5,970 nt of DNA from Bacteroidota bacterium (lineage in GTDB: Bacteria; Bacteroidota; Bacteroidia; Bacteroidales; UBA1556). The notes beneath the pieces were generated by a model. The model did no database searches. It had not been told where the DNA came from and worked only from the letters and a program-made list of their open reading frames with translations. Position 1 is the first letter of the stretch. Every line of letters begins with the position of its first letter. Made by a program: the position numbers and the translations under genes. Location of the stretch: NCBI GenBank assembly GCA_003648395.1, contig QMPB01000315.1:1-5970 (forward strand). Reading direction: 5' to 3'. Below, piece after piece: positions 1-5,378 of this stretch.

Positions 1-101
1 AGTATCGGGTTGATATTAGAGAATTAAAATCTGGTGTTTATTTTATTAGATTGGAGTCTGATGGAGAGGTGGTTTATAGTGGGAAATTCATTAAACAATA
101 G
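1..101 (+). CDS. C-terminal end of a T9SS-secreted protein (type A sorting domain), 5' partial
   Basis: The reading frame starting with the codon at position 3 is open from the left edge to the TAG at 99-101. It gives 32 residues, beginning YRVDIRELKSGVYFIRLESD and ending in GKFIKQ. The pattern of a short strand, then L-x-x-G-V-Y-F-I-R-L, a glycine/acid turn, then a final strand with a basic end, is typical of the C-terminal sorting domain (type A, Por secretion system) of Bacteroidota. Such tails send a protein across the outer membrane by the type IX system and are cut off at the surface. The functional body of the protein lies outside the window, so its activity cannot be told. The next coding sequence begins 477 bases later, so no operon is evident. 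Only a third to a half of a normal sorting domain is visible, so the call rests on the motif alone. Confidence 0.72.
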   Translation, partial: YRVDIRELKSGVYFIRLESDGEVVYSGKFIKQ

Positions 102-140
102 GTTGTGGGGGATTGGGGATTAGGAATTAGGGATTTGGAA

Positions 141-184
141 TCGTCAGACCTGAGGGATTTTCTTCGTCAGACTGAGTGATTTTT
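141..184. repeat. Degenerate direct repeat, two copies of about 21 bp
   Basis: Copy one (141-161) and copy two (164-184) both start TCGTCAGAC, continue with TGAG.GATTTT, and differ by one missing C and one G/T change. The offset is 23 bases. TCGTCAGACTGAG resembles short intergenic repeats I associate with Bacteroidota genomes, but no database search supports that here. Confidence 0.55.
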
Positions 185-196
185 GTTTCAATAAAT

Positions 197-218
197 AATC
201 GGTCAGGAATGACCGATT
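197..218. repeat. Perfect 9-bp inverted repeat with GGAA loop
   Basis: AATCGGTCA (197-205) and TGACCGATT (210-218) are exact reverse complements around the four-base loop GGAA, a GNRA-type tetraloop in RNA. It lies about 100 bases after the stop of the upstream secreted-protein gene. It is followed by TTACGG rather than a T run, so it is a poor intrinsic terminator. It may instead be a transcript-end stabilising hairpin or a repeat remnant. Confidence 0.5.
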
Positions 219-352
219 TACGGTAGCGACATTACTGAGAGTTTTTTTTGAGGAAGGAAACTTAAGAATTAGGAATATGAGTTATGAATTTGACTTGTCC
301 TGAAATAGGTTGACTATAAAAGTCAATAAATTTAGGATTATGAGAAATCAAC

Positions 353-428
353 AAATCAACAATTTATCCCGAGAAATCGGGAACAAATCAACAATTTATC
401 CCGAGAAATCGGGAACAAATCAACAATT
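353..428. repeat. 32-bp tandem repeat, about 2.4 copies, each with a GAAA-loop palindrome
   Basis: Two identical 32-base units lie at 353-384 and 385-416, and a third partial copy (12 bases) at 417-428. One further copy of the first eight bases (AAATCAAC) precedes them at 345-352. Each full unit contains TCCCGAGAAATCGGGA, a 6-bp perfect stem around the loop GAAA, at 367-382 and 399-414. The units are identical, so the duplication is recent or maintained. The element sits 150 bases upstream of the transporter start and outside any gene. It resembles REP-like palindromic repeats; a role as protein-binding sites is possible but unproven. Confidence 0.85.
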
Positions 429-518
429 AAGCATTATATAGTCGTTAGAGTGATTTCTGTTTAAAATTGTATCGAAGACCGATGTTTAAATATTATATTT
501 TTCAAATCTCTTTTTTCA

Positions 519-526
519 TATATTTG
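519..526 (+). promoter_or_regulatory. Candidate -7 promoter element for the peptide transporter
   Basis: TATATTTG matches the Bacteroidota sigma-ABfr -7 consensus TAnnTTTG exactly. No clean TTTG is found at the expected -33 distance; only a T-rich run (498-503) lies 15-17 bases upstream. The start codon at 579 would leave a leader of about 45 nt. The 13 bases beginning here match the tex promoter region at 12 positions. Confidence 0.5.
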
Positions 527-578
527 TCCTCATTAAATTTTTGCATACAAATCTAATTATTAATCAATATTTTATATT

Positions 579-2219
579 ATGTTTAAAGGACATCCTAAAG
601 GACTTTATGTAGCATTCTTTGCCAATATGGGAGAGCGCTTTGGGTTCTATACAATGATGGGTGTATTGGTGTACTATTTAACGGCTAAATATGGTCTTAG
701 TGGCACCAATGCGGGAATTATTTACAGTGTATTTTATGGTTTAATTTATGGACTTGCCTTGGTTGGTGGTTTAGTTGCCGACAGAACCAAAAATTATAAA
801 GGAGTAATAATGGTGGGAATGATAACAATGCTTGCGGGCTATGTTCTTATGTCAATACCTGGTTTTGGCCTTATTTTTACTTTAGTTGCTTTATTTACTA
901 TTGCTTTTGGTAATGGTTTATTTAAAGGAAACTTACAAGCAGTAGTTGGTCAATTATATGATGAGCCTAAATATAGTCATTTACGTGATTCTGCTTTTAG
1001 TGTATTCTATATGGGTATTAATGTTGGTGCACTTTATGCTCCTCATGCTGCTTCTGGAATTATTCGTTGGTTTATCGAAAAACAAGGTTATCAAAGAAAT
1101 GATTTATTACCATCTTTAATTCATAAATTTCAAGAAGGCTCATTAAATGCAACGGAATCAGTAGATTTTCAAATGCTTGCAGATAAGGTTAGTGGACATT
1201 CAGTTGCTGATTTAACAGCTTTTGCAACAGATTATTTAAGTGCATATGGCACTGGTTTTAATTATGCATTTGCTGCAGCAGGTGTTACAATGGTATTTTC
1301 TTTTGTTGTATATATGATATTTAAAGGAATGCTTCCTGATGTTAAGAAAGCTGAAGAAAGTGGAGAACCTGTTGTTGAAATGTCAAAAGAAGAAACAAAA
1401 CAACGTATGACTGCATTATTTCTTGTGTTTGGTGTTGTGATATTCTTCTGGATGGCTTTCCATCAAAATGGACTTACAATGAGTCTCTTTGCAAGAGATT
1501 ATACAGTGCAAGAAGTTGGTCCTGATGCTAATTTATTCTTTAATGTATGGTCTTTAACGGCTATTATTATTGGTTTCTTTGGCTTCCTTACTTTAATTAA
1601 GAAAGAAGCAAGCAGCATGAGTAAAATTATTGGTGCTTTTGTAACAATTGGTGGTGTAGGAGCTGCATATTATATGTATACTACATTTGCTGAATCTACT
1701 CCTTTCTCACCAGAATTATTCCAACCTTTTAATCCTTCATTTATTGTAATTCTTACTCCAATAATTCTTGGAATATTTGCATGGTTAAATAAAAGAGGTA
1801 AAGAACCTTCTGCTCCTCGAAAAATTGGTATGGGTATGGTAATTACAGCTATAGCTTTTACAATTCTACTTATTGGCTCATTAGGTTTAGAACCATTTAA
1901 AGACTTAACTCCAGAATCTTCTAGAGTTGGTGTGGGTTGGTTAATTGGTACATACTTCACTATGACTATTGCTGAGCTTTTCTTGAGTCCTATGGGGATC
2001 TCATTTGTTTCAAAAGTTTCTCCTCCAAAATATCAAGGTTTAATGCAAGGTGGTTGGTTAGGTGCAACAGCACTGGGTAATCAAATGCTTTGGGTTGGAA
2101 GTTATTTATATGAGCGTGTTGCAATTTGGCAAGTTTGGTCGGTATTTATTATTCTTACACTTATTGCTGCAGGTTTTATTTTCTCAGTAATGAAGAAACT
2201 AGAAAAGGTTTCAAGTTAG
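579..2219 (+). CDS. POT/PTR-family proton-coupled di-/tripeptide transporter
   Basis: This is a complete 546-residue polytopic inner-membrane protein of the proton-dependent oligopeptide transporter (POT/PTR2) family within the major facilitator superfamily, which takes up di- and tripeptides with protons. Several family motifs are visible: NMGERFGFY (16-24) in helix 1, a GGLVADR loop (63-69), GNGLFKGNLQ (111-120) with the helix-4 lysine K116, the PTR2 signature FYMGINVGALYAP (143-155), WMAFHQNG (291-298) opening the C-terminal half, FQPFNPSFIVILTP (381-394), and TIAELFLSPMG (463-473) with the helix-10 acidic residue E466. The length fits the 14-helix bacterial form, with two extra helices between the six-helix halves. 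The first acid of the ExxER proton-coupling motif is N16, while E19 and R20 remain, and K116 is followed by G rather than P. As I recall, this variant occurs in Bacteroidota POTs. The ATG start gives the usual short MFKGHPKGLY start and lies in AT-rich context without a Shine-Dalgarno site. A shared terminator follows. Peptide specificity cannot be read from sequence. Confidence 0.93.
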   Translation: MFKGHPKGLYVAFFANMGERFGFYTMMGVLVYYLTAKYGLSGTNAGIIYSVFYGLIYGLALVGGLVADRTKNYKGVIMVGMITMLAGYVLMSIPGFGLIFTLVALFTIAFGNGLFKGNLQAVVGQLYDEPKYSHLRDSAFSVFYMGINVGALYAPHAASGIIRWFIEKQGYQRNDLLPSLIHKFQEGSLNATESVDFQMLADKVSGHSVADLTAFATDYLSAYGTGFNYAFAAAGVTMVFSFVVYMIFKGMLPDVKKAEESGEPVVEMSKEETKQRMTALFLVFGVVIFFWMAFHQNGLTMSLFARDYTVQEVGPDANLFFNVWSLTAIIIGFFGFLTLIKKEASSMSKIIGAFVTIGGVGAAYYMYTTFAESTPFSPELFQPFNPSFIVILTPIILGIFAWLNKRGKEPSAPRKIGMGMVITAIAFTILLIGSLGLEPFKDLTPESSRVGVGWLIGTYFTMTIAELFLSPMGISFVSKVSPPKYQGLMQGGWLGATALGNQMLWVGSYLYERVAIWQVWSVFIILTLIAAGFIFSVMKKLEKVSS

Positions 2220-2238
2220 ATAATATCTAAATAAATAT

Positions 2239-2279
2239 TAAATAAGCCCTTTTGAATTTGTTTCAAAAGGGCTTATTTG
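2239..2279. terminator. Bidirectional intrinsic terminator between the transporter and tex
   Basis: Arm one (2240-2256) and arm two (2262-2278) are perfect reverse complements of 17 bp around the five-base loop TTTGT, with a further T.G wobble pair at 2239/2279. The GC core is AGCCC/GGGCT. The outer stem is A-rich on the left and T-rich on the right, so either strand has a U-rich tract after the core. It lies 20 bases after the transporter stop and 29 bases beyond the tex stop, so it can serve both convergent genes. Confidence 0.9.
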
Positions 2280-2307
2280 TTTATATATATCTTGAGTAAT
2301 CAGTTTA

Positions 2308-4425
2308 TCATACATCCTTCATACTAAATTGTATCCTCTTTCTGTCTAAATCTACAGATACTACTTTTACCTTAACCTTTTGATTTAATTTTACAAATTC
2401 ATGAGGGTTACTAATAAATTTATTTGCCAATTGGCTAATATGTACAAGCCCATCTTGATGTACTCCCACATCTACGAAAGCTCCAAAAGCAGTAATATTT
2501 GTAATTATTCCAGGCAATATCATTCCTTCTTTTAAATCGCTAGCCTTTTGCACACTATTGTCAAATTCAAAAAATTCAATTCTTTCCCTTGGGTCTCTAT
2601 TTGGTTTCTGAAGTTCAGTAATAATATCTTTTACCGTAAATAGACCAACTTTATCGTTAATAAAATCTTCGGCACTTATGGATTTGAGAAGTTCATCATT
2701 ACTAATGAGTTCGCTAATGCTAACATTTAAAGTTTTTGCCATTTTCTCAACAATAAAATATGACTCTGGATGAACAGCAGTATTATCCAAAGGATTTATT
2801 GCGTCTTTTATTCTAATAAAACCGGTAGCTTGTTCAAATGCTTTAGCGCCAAAACTGTTTACTTTCATAAGTTGCTTTCTGCTTTTAAAAGCACCATTCT
2901 CATTTCTGTATTCTATAATTTTTGCTGCTAAATTTGGTCCAATACTAACAATATATTGCAGCAATTCTTTACTTGCCGTATTTAGCTCAACACCAACTTT
3001 ATTCACAGCACTTACAACAACATCTTGAAGTTTAGCTTGCAGTTTCTTTTGGTCAACATCATGCTGATATTGTCCTACTCCTATTGATTTTGGATCAATT
3101 TTTACTAACTCAGAAAGAGGATCCATCAGTCTACGACCAATAGAAACAGAACCTCTAACTGTTACATCATAATCAGGGAATTCTGCTCTCGCCAAAGCAC
3201 TTGCAGAATAAATTGAAGCGCCATTTTCGTTTACCATTACGGCATTTAGTTTTCTGTCAAATTGTATACTTGCAACCAGCCGTTCCGTTTCTCTACCTGC
3301 TGTTCCATTTCCTATGGCTATGGCTTCTACAGCATACATCTTTACTAGACTACTGAGTTTTTTCTTGGCAAGTTTTGCCTCTCTTTGAGGAGGATGTGGG
3401 TAGATGTTTTCATTGTGAAGAAGTTTACCCTGTGCATCTAGAATTACTACTTTGCAACCACTCTTAAATCCGGGGTCAATGGCTAGTGTAACTTTTTGCC
3501 CCATAGGACTTGTCATAAGCAATTGACGAAGATTTTCTGCAAATACTTCTATGGCTTTTTCATCAGCTTTTTCTTTGAGACTGTTTCTAAACTCTGTTTC
3601 CAAAGAACTTGATAATAATCGTTTGTAACTGTCTTTTATGGCGGTTCTAATTTCTTCTTCACATACAGAATCTTCTTTGATAATGTATTTTTCAATTAGA
3701 GAAAGAGCATCTCTTTCGTCCATAGAAAGTTTAAGTTTTAATATTCCCTCCTTCTCTCCTCTAAAAAGAGCTAATATTCTATGGCTAGGAATTTTTCTTA
3801 ATTCTTCCGAAGACTTATAATAAGGAACATAATGTTGATTTTCATCCTCTACTTTTGTATTTTTTTTGGAAGAAATAATTGCGTTTCTTTGCCATGCATA
3901 TCTCAAACTTTTACGTACAACAGCCCTTTCGCTAATCCACTCAGCAATAATGTCTAAAGCGCCAGAAATAGCATCATCTGCATCAAGTATATCTTCATGC
4001 TTGGTAAACTGTTCGGCTTTAAAATAGAAATCAGGAAGATTCTGTGCCATTATCATTTTAGCAAGGGGTTCTAAGCCTTTTTCTTTAGCGACTGAAGCTT
4101 TGGTTTTGCGTTTTGGCTTAAAAGGAAGATAAATGTCTTCTATTTCATTAATATCAGAAGTGAAATTGATTAACTGTTTAAGACGATCATTTAGTTTACC
4201 TTGTTTATCAATGCTTTCAAGAACATATTTCTTACGTTTTTCAAGTTCAATATATTTATGTTGAGCTTCTTTAATATCAGCAATTTCAACTTCATCAAGT
4301 CCGCCTGTCATTTCTTTTCTATAGCGTGCTATAAAAGGAACTCCAGCTCCTTCGTCAAGTAATTGAATACATCCTTTTACGGAAGATTCTTTAATATTTA
4401 GTAGTTTTGATATAGTTATAATCAT
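2308..4425 (-). CDS. tex: Tex-type RNA-binding transcription accessory protein
   Basis: This 705-residue protein matches Tex (YhgF in E. coli) along its length. Tex is a cytoplasmic nucleic-acid-binding factor linked to transcription and RNA handling. Residues 1-190 form the helical Tex N-terminal region, with GAGVPFIARYRKEMTGGLDE (26-45) closely matching the conserved start. A YqgF/RNase H-like domain begins near AIDPG (315-319) and continues through IGNGTAGRETE (371-381) and NENGASIYSASALA (399-412). Next come RRLMDPLSELVKIDPKSIGV (431-450) and GQYQHDVDQKKL (451-462). A helix-hairpin-helix part spans about 477-540, including SIGPNLAAKII and FGAKAFEQATGF. It is followed by NPLDNTAVHPESY (544-556) and a C-terminal S1 RNA-binding domain (about 632-703). 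The protein stops just after the S1 domain and so lacks the tail seen in some longer proteobacterial forms (about 780 residues), which is normal variation. Nothing is frameshifted. The gene is monocistronic in view: it converges with the transporter and diverges from the 4775 gene. Its promoter is probably at 4445-4452. Confidence 0.96.
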   Translation of the reverse strand: MIITISKLLNIKESSVKGCIQLLDEGAGVPFIARYRKEMTGGLDEVEIADIKEAQHKYIELEKRKKYVLESIDKQGKLNDRLKQLINFTSDINEIEDIYLPFKPKRKTKASVAKEKGLEPLAKMIMAQNLPDFYFKAEQFTKHEDILDADDAISGALDIIAEWISERAVVRKSLRYAWQRNAIISSKKNTKVEDENQHYVPYYKSSEELRKIPSHRILALFRGEKEGILKLKLSMDERDALSLIEKYIIKEDSVCEEEIRTAIKDSYKRLLSSSLETEFRNSLKEKADEKAIEVFAENLRQLLMTSPMGQKVTLAIDPGFKSGCKVVILDAQGKLLHNENIYPHPPQREAKLAKKKLSSLVKMYAVEAIAIGNGTAGRETERLVASIQFDRKLNAVMVNENGASIYSASALARAEFPDYDVTVRGSVSIGRRLMDPLSELVKIDPKSIGVGQYQHDVDQKKLQAKLQDVVVSAVNKVGVELNTASKELLQYIVSIGPNLAAKIIEYRNENGAFKSRKQLMKVNSFGAKAFEQATGFIRIKDAINPLDNTAVHPESYFIVEKMAKTLNVSISELISNDELLKSISAEDFINDKVGLFTVKDIITELQKPNRDPRERIEFFEFDNSVQKASDLKEGMILPGIITNITAFGAFVDVGVHQDGLVHISQLANKFISNPHEFVKLNQKVKVKVVSVDLDRKRIQFSMKDV

Positions 4426-4444
4426 AGAGTAATATTTGGGAGGG

Positions 4445-4452
4445 CAAATATA
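4445..4452 (-). promoter_or_regulatory. Candidate -7 promoter element for tex
   Basis: Read on the minus strand this is TATATTTG, an exact TAnnTTTG match, followed by CCCTCCC. The transcript would start near 4438-4440, giving a leader of only about 15 nt before the ATG at 4425. I see no TTTG at the expected -33 distance, so the call rests on the -7 box and its position. Confidence 0.5.
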
Positions 4453-4511
4453 AGTAAAGACAAGTATTTAATTATTTATTAATGAGAAAAAGAATATCTA
4501 TATTAATACAG

Positions 4512-4544
4512 TTTGCTATTTTATAATAAAAAGATGTATCTTTG
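4512..4544 (+). promoter_or_regulatory. Bacteroidota-type promoter for the 4775 gene or its leader
   Basis: TTTG at 4512-4515 and TATCTTTG at 4537-4544 match the -33 and -7 (TAnnTTTG) elements of the Bacteroidota primary sigma factor, with a 21-base spacer, slightly longer than the usual 19 or so. This is the most complete promoter in the window. The -7 box is embedded in an exact inverted repeat, GTATC-TTT-GATAC (4536-4548), which might be an operator or might be chance. Transcription would begin near 4551. Confidence 0.6.
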
Positions 4545-4573
4545 ATACGAAAAATAAAATAATAAATTCTTTT

Positions 4574-4609
4574 TTCATATGTTTAATTTTATTCATATGT
4601 TTAATTTTA
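4574..4609. repeat. Perfect 18-bp tandem duplication in the leader
   Basis: TTCATATGTTTAATTTTA occurs at 4574-4591 and again, unchanged, at 4592-4609; two further bases also match. Because 18 is a multiple of three, the duplication keeps the reading frame of the small ORF at 4579-4635. Confidence 0.9.
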
Positions 4610-4635
4610 TTAATTTAGTGATACCAGTCTGCTAA
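4579..4635 (+). CDS. Possible 18-codon leader ORF with a duplicated hexapeptide
   Basis: ATG at 4579 opens a frame encoding MFNFIHMFNFINLVIPVC and ends at TAA 4633-4635. It begins about 28 nt after the predicted transcription start and lies upstream of two hairpins and the 4775 gene. Four of 18 residues are Phe, and the peptide is hydrophobic. A translated leader peptide that controls the downstream gene is possible. There is no clear ribosome-binding site, and AT-rich spacer DNA often yields such short ORFs by chance, so this is a weak call. Confidence 0.2.
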   Translation: MFNFIHMFNFINLVIPVC

Positions 4636-4649
4636 CAGGTAGATGGAGT

Positions 4650-4682
4650 CACATAACAATATTTTAATCATTCTCTTATGTG
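4650..4682 (+). repeat. Hairpin 1 in the leader of the 4775 gene
   Basis: CACATAA (4650-4656) pairs exactly with TTATGTG (4676-4682) around a 19-base AT-rich loop. It lies after the small ORF and has no T run after it suited to termination. It is a modest stem that could be chance in AT-rich sequence. Confidence 0.3.
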
Positions 4683-4703
4683 TTTTATAATTATTATAAT
4701 CAT

Positions 4704-4730
4704 GAGTGTTATATAATAATATATACGCTC
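4704..4730 (+). repeat. Hairpin 2 in the leader of the 4775 gene
   Basis: GAGTG (4704-4708) pairs with CGCTC (4726-4730), including one T.G wobble, and TATATA (4710-4715) pairs with TATATA (4720-4725). T4709 is bulged out and the loop is ATAA. The GC-clamped base suggests a real stem. It ends 44 bases before the start codon at 4775, so it would leave the start region free. Confidence 0.4.
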
Positions 4731-4774
4731 AGAGTATTTGAACATTACGAAAAGAGGAATAAAAAATAGTTAAA

Positions 4775-5335
4775 ATGAATAATATCAATGTTAAAGGTAC
4801 AGGTGTAATATCAACAAAAGCTTATGTGGAGACAAATCATAAAAGCCAATATAAAGCATGGGTGAATTCGCTACCGACTAAATCTAATAGTATCTACACA
4901 AAATCGATTAGTGCTACAGAGTGGTATTCTGTTGAAGATGCTTATTATTATCCATTAAAGCATATTGCAGAAAGATTTTATAATGGCGACGAGAGAACAA
5001 CGGGTCTTGAGGTAGGTCGTTTTAGTGCAAATTATGGTTTGAAAGGCGTTTATAAAGTATTCCTGATGATTGCTACTCCCCAGGCTTTAATGCGTGCATC
5101 AAAAAGAATAATATCCGTTTATTTCAGCAATACAGAAGTGAAGATTGATGATGTTAAGAAAAAATCTTTAGTTTTAAGCTGTACCCGAGTATTTACCACG
5201 AACGAATTGTTTGATTATAGAACTATTGGTTGGTGTATGAGAGCTTTGGAGTTGGCAAATTGTAAAAATGTAAAATTTGATATTGTAAAACCAAAATATT
5301 CAAAAATGTTCTCTGTAGAGCTTTCTTGGAGTTAG
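4775..5335 (+). CDS. Uncharacterised 186-residue protein, possibly DUF2378/V4R-like
   Basis: I do not firmly recognise this protein. It is complete, begins at the first ATG after an in-frame TAA (4760-4762), and has no signal peptide or membrane segment, so it is probably cytoplasmic. Residues 1-50 are polar. Residues 51-110 look helical (VEDAYYYPLKHIAERFYNGD, then VGRFSANYGLKGVYKVFLMI, then TPQALMRASKRI). Residues 112-140 look like paired strands (IISVYFSNTEVKID, KSLVLSCTRVF). GWCMRALELANCKNVKFDIV (152-171) is a helix plus strand, and a final strand ends in SVELSWS. This order (helical half, 'P..L...' helix, strand pair, then a G-helix-'N-V-x-F' strand ending in W) reminds me of the DUF2378/TIGR02265 and V4R/heme-NO-binding-like folds. 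That is only a resemblance of layout. Three cysteines (136, 154, 163) are present. AGAGGA at 4753-4758 is too far upstream to be a normal Shine-Dalgarno site. The gene stands alone, behind its own promoter and a long leader. Confidence 0.8.
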   Translation: MNNINVKGTGVISTKAYVETNHKSQYKAWVNSLPTKSNSIYTKSISATEWYSVEDAYYYPLKHIAERFYNGDERTTGLEVGRFSANYGLKGVYKVFLMIATPQALMRASKRIISVYFSNTEVKIDDVKKKSLVLSCTRVFTTNELFDYRTIGWCMRALELANCKNVKFDIVKPKYSKMFSVELSWS

Positions 5336-5343
5336 TTTAAAAC

Positions 5344-5378
5344 GGCATTATATTTCATTTAGAATATAGATTTATGCC
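5344..5378. terminator. Weak hairpin between the convergent 4775 and barrel genes
   Basis: GGCAT (5344-5348) pairs with ATGCC (5374-5378), and TATATT (5349-5354) pairs with AATATA (5363-5368), leaving a five-base bulge (5369-5373). It starts nine bases after the 4775-gene stop and overlaps the last codons of the minus-strand gene. The stem is AT-rich and interrupted, so termination there is uncertain. Confidence 0.3.

Larger units (their letters stand above)
102..578. other. 477-base repeat-bearing intergenic region
   Basis: I find no convincing gene here on either strand. The stretch opens with a purine-rich part (about 107-140) made of variants of GGGATTAG. It then holds a degenerate direct repeat (141-184), a GGAA-loop hairpin (197-218), a T8 run (242-249) without an adjacent strong stem, a 32-bp tandem palindromic repeat (353-428) and an AT-rich promoter region before the transporter start at 579. 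Repeat-rich spacers of this sort are common between Bacteroidota genes. The whole block looks like accumulated repeat debris plus the transporter promoter. Confidence 0.6.
4426..4774. other. 349-base divergent intergenic region with a long leader
   Basis: This region separates tex (minus strand) from the 186-residue gene at 4775 (plus strand). It holds the tex promoter at its left end and a plus-strand promoter at 4512-4544. The remaining 220 or so bases form a leader with an 18-bp duplication, a small ORF and two hairpins. I recognise no tRNA, known riboswitch or other named RNA in it. Part 4618-4650 is less AT-rich than its surroundings and remains unexplained. Confidence 0.6.

Noticed and set aside
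234..250. Intrinsic terminator ending in the T8 run
   Set aside because: No adequate GC-rich stem lies directly before the T run, and the nearest good hairpin (197-218) is 23 bases away.
353..428. CRISPR array
   Set aside because: The repeat units are directly adjacent, with no unique spacers, and only about 2.4 copies exist, so this is a simple tandem repeat.
1670..1960. Minus-strand open frame of 96 codons
   Set aside because: It lies wholly inside the well-supported peptide transporter on the other strand, has no family features, and is a shadow frame.
3638..3820. Plus-strand open frame of 60 codons
   Set aside because: It lies inside tex on the opposite strand and its translation shows no recognisable feature.
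4618..4650. tRNA or known riboswitch in the leader
   Set aside because: No cloverleaf, T-loop motif or riboswitch core that I know could be found, and pairing within the block is poor.
4753..4758. Shine-Dalgarno site AGAGGA for the 4775 gene
   Set aside because: It ends 16 bases before the ATG, too far for normal use, and Bacteroidota generally do not rely on such sites.
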